Positions 1 through 8,738 of a stretch of DNA of 28,634 bases are shown here, piece by piece. Where the stretch lies: positions 145-28,778 of the forward strand of contig DKFP01000001.1 of NCBI GenBank assembly GCA_002452405.1. The letters run 5' to 3'. A program made the translations under genes and the position numbers. Within the stretch, counting starts at the first letter, position 1; each line of letters opens with the position of its first letter. The notes beneath the pieces are model-generated. The model did not search any database. It had not been told where the DNA came from and worked only from the letters and a program-made list of their open reading frames with translations. This stretch comes from Deferribacteraceae bacterium UBA6793 (lineage in GTDB: Bacteria > Chrysiogenota > Deferribacteres > Deferribacterales > Geovibrionaceae).

Positions 1-3000
1 TTGCAATCACTGTAGCACCTGTAAATGATGCTCCGATTGCCGGAGAAGTTAAAAGCGAATCGCTTTATGAAGACACAATCCTTACCGGTAGCATTTCGGC
101 AACAGATGCAGAGGGCGACAGCCTTACATTTGCGATTGTCGGCGATGCCCCCAAAGGATTCACACTTAATCCCGACGGAACATATCGATTTGACGCTAAT
201 TCTTACGACAGCCTTGCTAAGGATGAGACTGCTGATTTTGAGATCAAGTACACTGTATCCGATGGCAAAGGCGGCACCACTGAGTCCGTTCTCAATATAC
301 AGGTGATCGGTACCAACGATGCGCCTGTCGCCCATGAGGTCGGAATAAGCGCAGTTGAGAATAAGGTTGGTTCCGGCTTATCGCTTATAGCGACAGACGT
401 TGACAGTACAGACCTTACATTTGCGATTTCCGATGGACAGGATCTGCCTGTCGGCTTCAAATTTGATTCAGCAACCAATGTGGTCAGCATTGATGCCAGC
501 ACAGGATATGATTACCTTGAAAAAGGGCAGAAAGAGACTTTCCGTGTGGAATACACCGTAACGGATGGAGAGGGCGCAACCTCTGTCAGCTATATAAATA
601 TCACGGTTACCGGTTCAGCGGATAAACCTGTTGTCGTGGTTGACAATAACGTTACCGATGTAACTTTTGTTTCAGATGGCGGATCGTATACGAACGCACT
701 TGGAATATACACCACGGACGAAAACGGCAACCCTGTTGCAGGCGAGCTGATACTTCTCAATTCAGACAAAGCGGCGGTTAACGAGCTGCTTGCCACATAT
801 CAGGGCGAAGATGTTAAATTTTTCATAGTTACCAATGTTGGTTCGAACTTTGCCGGCGGCGAAGTATCGTTCAGCATCGGTTCCGATGGTAAACCCACGT
901 TGCTTCTGGACGGAACAGCCACAGGCAAGAACGTATTCTATTCCGACGAGTCGCTTAACGCGGACGGAATAGACCATTTTGTTACAAATGCGGACGGCAG
1001 CATCGGTATTGAAGATCTGTTCTACGGACTGGGCGGATACGACGGCGATTTCAACGACCTTGTCATCAACGTAACTGAACGCCCGATGGTATACACCGAA
1101 AATGAAGGCTCTGTATACGTCTTCTCTAACGTAAACGTCACCGATGTTGACAGCACTGAAGCTATACAGATGAAAGTGTATATGAATTCCTTCTATTCCG
1201 CGGAAGACAAAGTAACCGTGGATGCGGACAAGCTCCCCGATGGAATTACTTATACAATAACCAATGGCACAGTCACATTCAGCAGTACCGAACCTCTTCC
1301 TTTCTCGGTATATGAGGAGGCTGCGAAAGCGGTTATGTATGAAAATACGTCCGAGACACCCAGAACAGACGACAGGGTGTTCAATATAAGAGTCATGGAT
1401 GCTTCCGGAACATACAGCGATCCGGTTTCAGTTACCATGAAGGTTGTGGATGTTGTTGAAACGTATGAGCCGCCTGTTGCTGTTGACGATATCGCCACAG
1501 TAACAGAGGTTAACCCCGTCATCATTACCGGAGATGCGACAGTTACCGAAAAAACGATATCTGTCGGAGCGAACGACGATATCTCTCCGGAGGCTAAAGG
1601 TTTTGACGAACCGAGAGTTATAGTTCCCGATCCGAACAATCAGAACGCGACAGTCGGAGGGGAGTACGTACTTATAAACAGTGTCAGCAGCAACTTTGCA
1701 CTTAGCAATACCTCTGATACCAGCTCTTATATAGAGATAGGCGACGTGGCAAGCAGGATACAGGTGAACGTGAACCTGAGTGGCGGTAACGATGTTGTTT
1801 ATTTGTCGGGCACTAACAGCGGTTCGGTCAATATCAACGGCGGCGAGATGAGCGGAGGAAATGACCATGACATCGTGGTGCTCCCCGGTTCTGCCTCCGA
1901 TTACATATTTGTGGTAAACGGCAACACGGTGCAGATCGGTTCCGGCGACCTCACAGCATATAATGCGGACATAAGCGTATATTCGAAAGACGGTACGTTT
2001 ACAGGCACGATAGTTCTGAACAATATAGAGGAAGTACGTTTCGGCGGATACAGCGAAACTGTTAAAGAATATGAGGTTGATGTTGAGACCAGCCAGGCGC
2101 TTACAGACGACGGCTATGTGATTCTCTCTGTTGCAAACGGAACGCTGAGCGCAGGAACGGACAACGGTAACGGAACATGGACTGTTGATGCTGAAGACAT
2201 TGAAGGGCTGAAAATAATCCCCAACGGCGCAGGTACACCGGACGTTGTTGTTGCAGAGGTGCATGATCCCGGATACGTAACTGACATCAGCGCTTCTCTT
2301 GCACACGGCAACCTGATAACAGGAACCGGTGCTGACTATGATACGGATACGTCCGTAGATAACCTGTACATAACAAAAGTGGACTCAACAACAGTGGCTT
2401 CCACAGGCGAAACTGAGGTTAAAGGTGAATACGGCACTCTTTATATAAAAGAGGACGGAACATACCGCTATGAACTTGATAACGACAGCGCAAAACTTGA
2501 CACTGTGAACAGAGGCGACACGGTTACAGAGGAATTTAAATATACCCTTTCCGATGGAACGAGCGAGGTTGAAGCGAAACTTACCGTGACCGTTAACGGT
2601 GCGGATGACGTAAGCATTTCCTCAGGAAATCTTGTTATAAGCGAAGGACATACTTCTGTACCAGTGGCAAACCTTCTGTTTATGATAGACGTTTCAAAAA
2701 GTATGGACGAATCCATTACATCCACTAATGATTCGAGACTTGATGTTCTGAAAGCTGCGCTTACGGATCTCATTGGTAAATATGACGCAAAAGGCGACAT
2801 TGGCGGAATACAGATAGTTACGTTCTCCACCGATGCGTCGGCCATAAGCAAGAACGGCAGCTTCTGGCTTACCGTGGACCAGGCTGAATCGGTTATCAAC
2901 AGTCTCAAGAGCGATATGTACACAGACTATGACGATGCTCTGGCGAAACTCCAGACTACATACAGCTCATCCACAGCGCCCAGTGCGGATTATACCCATG

Positions 3001-4247
3001 CATATTTCGTTTCCGACGGTGTTCCTATGCTCGGCAGAGTGACTGGAACAGACGATGCAGTGATATCCCAGTCTGAACTTACAGCATGGAGAAACTGGCT
3101 GGACAACACGCCTATCGACGAAGTGTATTCAGTGGGTATCGGTACAGGTTCAGACAGCGACCAGCTTCGCATAGTTGCATGGAGCGATACGAACCCGAAC
3201 TATGCGGATAACGTTATGGTTGTTCCGGATGACGAGCTGAAAGCGGACATCTCCGCAGCAGCAGAGAAAAACAGCAGAGAAAGCAGCGTGTTCAATGATG
3301 TGGACATACCGGAAAACCTGACAGCGCACCTGACGACGGTCACATATGCCGGACACGAGTATCAATTCTCTGATGACGTTACACAATTTACAATTTCACT
3401 CGGCGATAACGGTTCCGTTGTGATACATGCCGACGGTTCTTATGTGTTCAACGCCGGAATGGATGTTGACCAGGATGTAACTTCACTTCTGAAATACACA
3501 TTCGATGTCAACGGAGATGACTATGCCGGAACACTCAGCCTGACAACTAATCATATAGTTGATAATATTGGTGATTTCAGTGTTGCCGCTTCCGGTACTG
3601 TTTACGAAACAACAAACGGTTACGGTGTAGGAACCAACGGTGTTGGTAGAGGCGAAACACTTACGTTCAACTTCGACAACGACGATGTGACCACTGCCAA
3701 ATTTGAAATAAGCGGCACAGTTAAGGACGGCAGCGGATATACCGTATATGACTCCGACGGACACAGCACTTACTATTCAATGCCCACATCCGGCGGTGAG
3801 ATTGTTGTTACAAGCGAAAGCGGCATCAGTCACGTTGTTTTCAACGGCAACTCAAGCAGCTCAAGCAACACATATTATGTCCAGCCTGAATCAGTTGAGA
3901 CGACGATTAACCACGATAACGTGTTCGCAGTGTTTGGAGACGCAAGCTCTGATGACCTTGATTTCAGTGGTCTTAAAGAGCTTGATGCTATCCAGATGAA
4001 CAGCGATAACAACGCGCAGACGGTTACTCTGTCGGCTTCCGATGTTCTTGATATTTCGGACAGCAATACTCACACTCTTCAGATATCCGGAGGCGAGGGC
4101 GACAAACTGGTTCTTTCCGGCGACTGGAAGGCTGTTGGCAACAATACCTACTGTGCGGATATCAACGGCAATGAGGTGTGTATTGAAGTTAACAACGATG
4201 ATCACAAACTTAAAGTGTTTACAGACGATGGTAACCAGATTGGCTAA
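1..4247 (+). CDS. Giant repeat-rich T1SS surface adhesin, 3' part (5' end outside window)
   Basis: The reading frame is open from the window edge (first full codon at base 3), so this is the C-terminal ~1,415 residues of a longer LapA/BpfA-like adhesin; the ATG at 303 is internal. Two cadherin/VCBS-like repeats with a 97-residue period begin at NDAPIAGEV (base 24) and NDAPVAHEV (315). A DUF4114-like region follows (about 675-1080, ending GGYDGDFNDLVINV), then an Asp/Gly-rich stretch (1780-2030). A von Willebrand A domain (about 2665-3250) keeps the MIDAS motif DVSKSM at 2688. The C-terminus (LDISDSNTHTLQISGGEGD) matches type I secretion adhesin ends; I see no canonical GGxGxD nonapeptide array. 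The protein is acidic and, in the visible part, has only two cysteines, both near the end. It would be exported by the convergent T1SS operon and anchored at the surface. The adhesin class is clear; ligand and full length are unknown. Confidence 0.87.
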   Translation, partial: AITVAPVNDAPIAGEVKSESLYEDTILTGSISATDAEGDSLTFAIVGDAPKGFTLNPDGTYRFDANSYDSLAKDETADFEIKYTVSDGKGGTTESVLNIQVIGTNDAPVAHEVGISAVENKVGSGLSLIATDVDSTDLTFAISDGQDLPVGFKFDSATNVVSIDASTGYDYLEKGQKETFRVEYTVTDGEGATSVSYINITVTGSADKPVVVVDNNVTDVTFVSDGGSYTNALGIYTTDENGNPVAGELILLNSDKAAVNELLATYQGEDVKFFIVTNVGSNFAGGEVSFSIGSDGKPTLLLDGTATGKNVFYSDESLNADGIDHFVTNADGSIGIEDLFYGLGGYDGDFNDLVINVTERPMVYTENEGSVYVFSNVNVTDVDSTEAIQMKVYMNSFYSAEDKVTVDADKLPDGITYTITNGTVTFSSTEPLPFSVYEEAAKAVMYENTSETPRTDDRVFNIRVMDASGTYSDPVSVTMKVVDVVETYEPPVAVDDIATVTEVNPVIITGDATVTEKTISVGANDDISPEAKGFDEPRVIVPDPNNQNATVGGEYVLINSVSSNFALSNTSDTSSYIEIGDVASRIQVNVNLSGGNDVVYLSGTNSGSVNINGGEMSGGNDHDIVVLPGSASDYIFVVNGNTVQIGSGDLTAYNADISVYSKDGTFTGTIVLNNIEEVRFGGYSETVKEYEVDVETSQALTDDGYVILSVANGTLSAGTDNGNGTWTVDAEDIEGLKIIPNGAGTPDVVVAEVHDPGYVTDISASLAHGNLITGTGADYDTDTSVDNLYITKVDSTTVASTGETEVKGEYGTLYIKEDGTYRYELDNDSAKLDTVNRGDTVTEEFKYTLSDGTSEVEAKLTVTVNGADDVSISSGNLVISEGHTSVPVANLLFMIDVSKSMDESITSTNDSRLDVLKAALTDLIGKYDAKGDIGGIQIVTFSTDASAISKNGSFWLTVDQAESVINSLKSDMYTDYDDALAKLQTTYSSSTAPSADYTHAYFVSDGVPMLGRVTGTDDAVISQSELTAWRNWLDNTPIDEVYSVGIGTGSDSDQLRIVAWSDTNPNYADNVMVVPDDELKADISAAAEKNSRESSVFNDVDIPENLTAHLTTVTYAGHEYQFSDDVTQFTISLGDNGSVVIHADGSYVFNAGMDVDQDVTSLLKYTFDVNGDDYAGTLSLTTNHIVDNIGDFSVAASGTVYETTNGYGVGTNGVGRGETLTFNFDNDDVTTAKFEISGTVKDGSGYTVYDSDGHSTYYSMPTSGGEIVVTSESGISHVVFNGNSSSSSNTYYVQPESVETTINHDNVFAVFGDASSDDLDFSGLKELDAIQMNSDNNAQTVTLSASDVLDISDSNTHTLQISGGEGDKLVLSGDWKAVGNNTYCADINGNEVCIEVNNDDHKLKVFTDDGNQIG

Positions 4248-4276
4248 TATGCTGTAAGCAAAGAACTAAATAAAAA

Positions 4277-4307
4277 GACCGCATCCGAAAGGGTGCGGTT
4301 TTTTTTT
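4277..4307 (+). terminator. Intrinsic terminator of the adhesin gene
   Basis: Stem arms CCGCATCC (4279-4286) and GGGTGCGG (4291-4298) with a GAAA loop and one G-T wobble are followed by nine T residues. It starts about 30 bases after the adhesin stop. A run of A residues before the stem gives a short T tail on the minus strand too, so it may also act bidirectionally. A near copy occurs at 4491-4520. Confidence 0.9.
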
Positions 4308-4330
4308 AGGTTGTTTACAAAGGCTAAGAA

Positions 4331-4460
4331 AGATTAGATTGCTTCGTCCTTTCAGTCCTCGCAAAGACGTAAGTAGCTGTCATTGCGAGGAAGCCGTCAG
4401 ACTGACGCGGCACTAGCCAAAGGCTGTACGAAACAGCTTTCGCTGTGAGCTAATCTCATT
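4331..4460. repeat. Intergenic palindromic repeat (CEERSDEAI family), copy 1
   Basis: AGATTGCTTCGTC is followed by CTCGCAAAGACG, then GTCATTGCGAGG and GACGCGG, ending with TAATCTC at about 4451-4457. This is the longest copy in the window, with an extra segment after GACGCGG. Related copies lie at 4541, 15252, 16900 and 28179. It sits between the two near-identical terminators. No coding role is visible. Confidence 0.75.
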
Positions 4461-4490
4461 GGTTTTAAGTTATTTGTCAGCAGTCTGGAA

Positions 4491-4520
4491 GACCGCATCC
4501 GAAAGGGTGCGGTCTTTTTT
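4491..4520 (+). terminator. Second copy of the adhesin terminator
   Basis: Stem arms GACCGCATCC (4491-4500) and GGGTGCGGTC (4505-4514) enclose a GAAA loop and are followed by six T residues. Twenty-three bases (4491-4513) are identical to 4277-4299. No gene lies between the copies, so it is either a fail-safe terminator or the trace of a local duplication or insertion. Confidence 0.8.
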
Positions 4521-4540
4521 GTGGCGAATTAGTTAAAACT

Positions 4541-4622
4541 GAGAGCGCTTCGGGCATAAAGCCCTCACGAAGACGAAAAAGAAGTCTCGTCTCTGCGAAC
4601 CCTTTATGGGTGAAGCAGTCTC
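4541..4622. repeat. Intergenic palindromic repeat, copy 2
   Basis: Outer arms GAGAGCGCTTC and GAAGCAGTCTC pair imperfectly (9 of 11 positions), with inner segments CACGAAGACG and CGTCTCTGCGAA. The plan is the same as the other copies (arm, CGAAGACG, spacer, TGCGA, arm), but the hairpin tips (GGGCATAAAGCCC and ACCCTTTATGGGT) differ. It lies between the adhesin terminators and the 3' end of the T1SS operon. Confidence 0.7.
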
Positions 4623-4640
4623 ACTTTCGATATACTACAT

Positions 4641-4660
4641 AACATATGTTAAACGTTTAA
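4641..4660. other. Two abutting perfect palindromes after the T1SS operon
   Basis: AACATATGTT (4641-4650) and TTAAACGTTTAA (4649-4660) are perfect palindromes sharing two bases, 22 bases past the end of the luxR-type gene. There is no T-run, so they do not form a standard terminator. I find no other clear terminator for the minus-strand operon. Function is unknown. Confidence 0.4.
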
Positions 4661-4681
4661 TAAGCTGTGATGGAAAATTGT

Positions 4682-5257
4682 TTATTTAAAGTGGAGAGCC
4701 AGAGCGAGACGGTCGCGCAGACCCGTCTTTGAAAAAATGGACGTCATGTGTGCCTTAACCGTGCGCACGGTGATGTTCAGGATGTCGGCGATTTCCTGAT
4801 TGCTTTTCCCCTGAGCAACCAGTTTTGCGACCTCGGTTTCCCTTTCAGTGAGTTCCTCTGTAAACGTCAGCAGCGAGTGGTCGGCAGGCAGAACGTTTAT
4901 GAGCTTGTTCACAATATCCGGCGGCAGCCATATCTGCCCTGTTTTCACAGCGGATACCATCTGTTTCATGTTGTCTGGATGCATCATTCTGTTCCCATAT
5001 GCTTTTACGCCGATTTTGAGCATTTTCAGCGCTTCGTCAAACTTAGGAACGGATGTCAGTATGACAACCCTGCATGGGATGTTCGCTATCTCTGTCGGGG
5101 TCAGGTAGGGCAGGTCGAGGATAGCAACGTCTGAGGGTGCGACCTCGTGTCTGCCTTTCAGGCTGTTGACAAGCCCCACGGAAACGGTGTCCTTTTGTCC
5201 GAAAATGTCTGAAACTGTGCGACAGAAGTTTCTGTCGCAGCTAACGGCTATTATCAT
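4682..5257 (-). CDS. LuxR/FixJ-type regulator with degenerate receiver domain
   Basis: This predicted cytoplasmic transcription factor (191 residues) has a clear C-terminal LuxR helix-turn-helix (about 136-188; LTERETEVAKLVAQGKSNQE, then VRTVKAHM). The N-terminal half resembles a response-regulator receiver: a candidate phospho-acceptor Asp48 (AILDLP) and Thr68 (ILTS) are present. The acidic pair after strand 1 is reduced to SCD, and the conserved Lys is replaced (AYGNR), so phosphorylation is doubtful. The start at 5257 is chosen over 5278 because GGGAGA sits 6 bases upstream and it begins one base after the HlyD stop. It is last in the T1SS operon, so control of adhesin or biofilm genes is a context inference. 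No partner kinase is adjacent. Confidence 0.85.
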   Translation of the reverse strand: MIIAVSCDRNFCRTVSDIFGQKDTVSVGLVNSLKGRHEVAPSDVAILDLPYLTPTEIANIPCRVVILTSVPKFDEALKMLKIGVKAYGNRMMHPDNMKQMVSAVKTGQIWLPPDIVNKLINVLPADHSLLTFTEELTERETEVAKLVAQGKSNQEIADILNITVRTVKAHMTSIFSKTGLRDRLALALHFK

Positions 5258-5258
5258 A

Positions 5259-6599
5259 TTATCTCTCCCGCAGTGCATTGTACTTAGCCCGCAAAATGGG
5301 TTTAAGCAGATACTGCATAACGGTTTTTTTGCCGGTTACTATGTCCACCATGGCTGTCATGCCCACGATGATCTGCTTTTTATTGTCTGCTTCGCCTATA
5401 TAGCTTTTGTCCGTTTTGACACGGACAAGGTAATAGCTCTCTTTCTTTTCGTCCTCAATAGTGTCGGCGCTGATATGCGTGACCTTGCCTTTAAGCCCGC
5501 CGTATATCGCGTAATCATAGGCGGTGAATTTGACCACAGCCTCCTGACCGGGATATATGAAGGCTATATCGGAAGGTTTTACTTTTGCTTCCACAAACAG
5601 AGTGTCTTCGCCGGGGACTATCTCCATGATGTCCATTCCGGGTTTAACCACTCCGCCAACAGTGTTCACCAGTATCTGTTTGACAGTTCCATCGACGGGA
5701 GAGCGCACCTGTGTGCGTTTCACTCTGTCTTCAAGAGCGACCTGAGTTGCCGAAGTTCTGTTCAGTTCGGCGAGGTTCTGGCTTAGTTGGTCCTGCGCGT
5801 CGCTGCGAAATTTGACCATTTGTTCGTTTATCATGTTTCTTGCTTCCGCAATCTTTGATGTTGCGGAGCTCATAGTGTTGTGCAGTGACTCCAGTTCGTT
5901 CTGGTTTTCCAGAAGTCTCTGACGCAGCTGAATATATTCCACCTCGGAAACCAATCCTTTTTCATAGAGCGGTTTTGTGAGAGACATCTCCTGCTGTATG
6001 AGCGCTTTGCTCTGGTTCAGGTTTTTTATGCGGTTCTGTGCGTCGGAAAATTCCATCTGCTTTTGTACAAGCCTTGCCTGGAGCACCTGTAGCTCACTGT
6101 CCAGTCTCTGTTTATTTATGTTGTAAAGATTTTCCTCAGCGTTGACCAGATTCGGGTAGTTCTTTTTGATTTCAGGATCAACTTCCATTAACTTGCCGGA
6201 TGCTTCTGCCTGTAGTCTTGCTATCCGCACTTTCAGTTCATAAAATTTTGATTCACCCTCTTTATAAGAGCTTCCGAAACCGGTGTCGTCTATTTCAAGC
6301 AGTATCTGATCTTTTTTAACCATGTCGCCTTCGCGGACGAGCAGTTTGCGGACTATACCGCCCTCAAGGTTCTGTACAATCTGTATCTGGTTGCTGGGAA
6401 TAACCTTTCCCTGTCCGCGGGTAAGTTCGTCCAGAGAGGTCAGGCTTGCCCATATGATGAAGATTATTATCAGCGCCGCGATAATATAGAGCATCCGGTT
6501 CATCTTGGATGAGCTTTTTTGCAGAACAGCGGCGTTAAGGCTCTTCATAAATTCGATATCTTCCGCACTGAGGCGGCTGTTTCTGTCTTTTTTCATCAT
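5259..6599 (-). CDS. lapC: T1SS membrane fusion protein, HlyD/LapC family
   Basis: This 446-residue periplasmic adaptor should link the inner-membrane ABC exporter to the TolC-type outer-membrane channel. It has a short cytoplasmic N-terminus, one membrane helix (about 36-53), a first half-barrel (VIPSNQIQIVQNLEGGIVRK), a long Glu/Gln-rich coiled coil (about 110-290) and a second half-barrel with RSPVDGTVKQILVNTVGGVV. The length is normal for the family. Its ATG overlaps the ABC transporter stop (ATGA), with a G-rich ribosome site GGGGGGC just upstream, indicating translational coupling. A second ATG follows directly at 6596. The symbol lapC is by homology and context; the substrate is inferred to be the adjacent adhesin. 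Confidence 0.93.
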   Translation of the reverse strand: MMKKDRNSRLSAEDIEFMKSLNAAVLQKSSSKMNRMLYIIAALIIIFIIWASLTSLDELTRGQGKVIPSNQIQIVQNLEGGIVRKLLVREGDMVKKDQILLEIDDTGFGSSYKEGESKFYELKVRIARLQAEASGKLMEVDPEIKKNYPNLVNAEENLYNINKQRLDSELQVLQARLVQKQMEFSDAQNRIKNLNQSKALIQQEMSLTKPLYEKGLVSEVEYIQLRQRLLENQNELESLHNTMSSATSKIAEARNMINEQMVKFRSDAQDQLSQNLAELNRTSATQVALEDRVKRTQVRSPVDGTVKQILVNTVGGVVKPGMDIMEIVPGEDTLFVEAKVKPSDIAFIYPGQEAVVKFTAYDYAIYGGLKGKVTHISADTIEDEKKESYYLVRVKTDKSYIGEADNKKQIIVGMTAMVDIVTGKKTVMQYLLKPILRAKYNALRER

Positions 6600-8737
6600 T
6601 TGCCCCCCAGCTTTTTCAACACTTCATCTTTTGGACCGTCCATAACAACAGTTCCGTTGTCCATCACTATGATTCTGTCAACAATGGACAGTATAGATGG
6701 TTTATGCGTGATTATTATTGTTGTTTTTCCCTGAGTAGCATTTTTCAGATTCTCAATGACCTTGTTTTCAGATGCGAAGTCCATAGAGTTAGTGGGTTCG
6801 TCCATGAGGACTATCGAGCTTTCCGTGAGCATTGCTCTTGAAACCGCCACCGACTGTCTCTGACCGCCGGAGAGGTTTGAACCTTTTTCCCCGACATAAA
6901 AATCCAGTCCCAGTGCGTGTTTGTTGCTGAACGAGATAACGTTGCCTATCTGTGCCGCGCGGATTATGGCGTTGTCGTCACTGTGCGGAGCTTTAAAGAT
7001 TATGTTATCGCGTATTGTGCCGGAAAAGAGCGTAACATCCTGCGGTACATAGCCTATGTTGTGGCGTAGATCCGCAGGGTCTATCTGTTTACATGCAATG
7101 CCGTCGATGAAGATGCTGCCTTCGTCCGGGTCGTAAAGCCCCAGTATGAGTTTGCTGAGAGTGGATTTACCGGAGCCCACAGCACCTATGATACCCACAC
7201 GTTCTTTCGGGTTTATCTTGAATGATATGTTTTTAAGCGCAGGTTGCGGCTCGTCGGGGTAGCTGAACGTTACGTCGTTGAATTCTATGGCGCCTTCGAA
7301 TATCGGGCGGCGAAGAAAGCCTTTCTTTTCAGGGCGTTCCACGTCCTTTTCCATCAGCGCGTTAAGCTGTGTGAGGGAGGTGCGCATCTGCTGATAATTG
7401 GTCAGGAGCGAAGCCACCTGTGACATTGGGGCTATGGTTCTGGAAGACAGCATAACGGTTGCGATCAGTGCACCCATGGTCAGCTCGCCCTCTTTGATCA
7501 GGTAAACACCGGCAATGACCACCGCCACGCTTCCGATCTGTGCCAGAAATGCGGATGCGGAAGTCAGCGAGTTTGAAAGCATACGGGATTTCACGCTTTT
7601 TGTGGCGATGTCTCCTGTGCTTTCTTCCCAGTTCCACTGGATGTAGCTGCTGGCGTTGAAAGTCTTTATCGCTTCAAGGTTTGAGAGCGACTCAATGAGC
7701 AGACCGTTTCGTTTTGCGGATGATTCGTATGTGCTCTCTATGCTGCGCTCAAGGGGTTTGCGTATGAAGAGACTGTATCCGATTATCAGAGCCATTGTGA
7801 AGATAGGTATGAGCACCAGAAGACCGCTTATGTAATAGATAACTATAAGAAATATAAGTACAAACGGAAGCTCTATGAACGCCGTTATTGCTGTTGACGC
7901 GTAGAAAGAACGGATGCTGTCGAACTCTTTTATATTGCTGGCGAAAGAGCCGACGGATTTAGGTTTTTCCTTCATTCGCAGGTTAAGCGCCTGTTCGAAT
8001 ATCATGGAAGAAAGGATAACGTCGCTCTTTTTTGCTGCAACTTCAAGGAAATATGTGCGAAGGTATTTTATGGTTATATCGAACAGATAGATGATGCATA
8101 CACCTGTAGCAAGCACCCAGAGGGTATCCACAGCGTTGTGTGGAATTACTCTGTCGTAAACGTTCATTGTGAACAGCGGGCTGACGGTAACAAAAATGTT
8201 GATCATCAGTGACGCGAGGATAACGTTAACATACAGGTCACGAAAGCGCCAAAGAGTACCGAAGAACCAGTGTTTCTCCTCCTGCTTTTCCTCACTTGGT
8301 GCGTCCTGCATATCCTGTTTAAAAACTCTTTTCAGCAGGAAGCAGAAGCCCATATACTCTTCTGAAAGTTTTTCTATGGTTATTTCCTGAGGTTCCTCGT
8401 CTACCGAGGGCACGATTATTTCCGCCACTCCGGCTTCGAAGTCAATATCTGTGAGCACACATGCGCTCTGGTTTTTCAGAAGCAGAATAACCGGAAGAAC
8501 AACGTTCGGTATATCCTTCAATTCCCGTTTTGCCAGTTTGGAGTTGAAACCTGCACGCGCTGCCGCACGGGAAAAGTTTGACTTAGCCCCTTCAATGGTG
8601 AAGAGGGACTGTTTTTTCTGGTCAGGGTCAAGGGGCAGACCGTATGCGAGCGCTTCGGCGCTGGCGGGTTTGTTGTTTAGTTTTGTCAGCATCACAAGAC
8701 ACTGCATCAATGGGTCGATAGCGATATCTCTATTCAT
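6596..8737 (-). CDS. lapB: T1SS ABC exporter with inactive C39-like domain, LapB type
   Basis: This 713-residue inner-membrane half-transporter should drive adhesin export. Residues 1-140 form a peptidase-C39-like domain without the Gln/Cys-Gly catalytic pattern (it reads DPLMQCLVMLTKL) and without the expected His, so it should hold substrate rather than cut a leader. The membrane domain (about 160-420) is followed by an ATPase domain with Walker A GAVGSGKST (about 516), signature LSGGQRQSVAVSRA, Walker B IVLMDEPT and switch His in IITHK. All ATPase residues are intact. It starts one base after the lapD stop; only a weak Shine-Dalgarno is visible, suggesting coupled translation. The inactive C39-like domain is typical of RTX/LapA exporters. 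Confidence 0.94.
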   Translation of the reverse strand: MNRDIAIDPLMQCLVMLTKLNNKPASAEALAYGLPLDPDQKKQSLFTIEGAKSNFSRAAARAGFNSKLAKRELKDIPNVVLPVILLLKNQSACVLTDIDFEAGVAEIIVPSVDEEPQEITIEKLSEEYMGFCFLLKRVFKQDMQDAPSEEKQEEKHWFFGTLWRFRDLYVNVILASLMINIFVTVSPLFTMNVYDRVIPHNAVDTLWVLATGVCIIYLFDITIKYLRTYFLEVAAKKSDVILSSMIFEQALNLRMKEKPKSVGSFASNIKEFDSIRSFYASTAITAFIELPFVLIFLIVIYYISGLLVLIPIFTMALIIGYSLFIRKPLERSIESTYESSAKRNGLLIESLSNLEAIKTFNASSYIQWNWEESTGDIATKSVKSRMLSNSLTSASAFLAQIGSVAVVIAGVYLIKEGELTMGALIATVMLSSRTIAPMSQVASLLTNYQQMRTSLTQLNALMEKDVERPEKKGFLRRPIFEGAIEFNDVTFSYPDEPQPALKNISFKINPKERVGIIGAVGSGKSTLSKLILGLYDPDEGSIFIDGIACKQIDPADLRHNIGYVPQDVTLFSGTIRDNIIFKAPHSDDNAIIRAAQIGNVISFSNKHALGLDFYVGEKGSNLSGGQRQSVAVSRAMLTESSIVLMDEPTNSMDFASENKVIENLKNATQGKTTIIITHKPSILSIVDRIIVMDNGTVVMDGPKDEVLKKLGGK

Positions 8738-8738
8738 T

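Noticed and set aside
1428..2306. A 292-codon minus-strand open frame inside the adhesin
   Set aside because: It is antisense to a repeat-rich gene whose frame is clearly coding, shows no family motif and has a biased, implausible composition.
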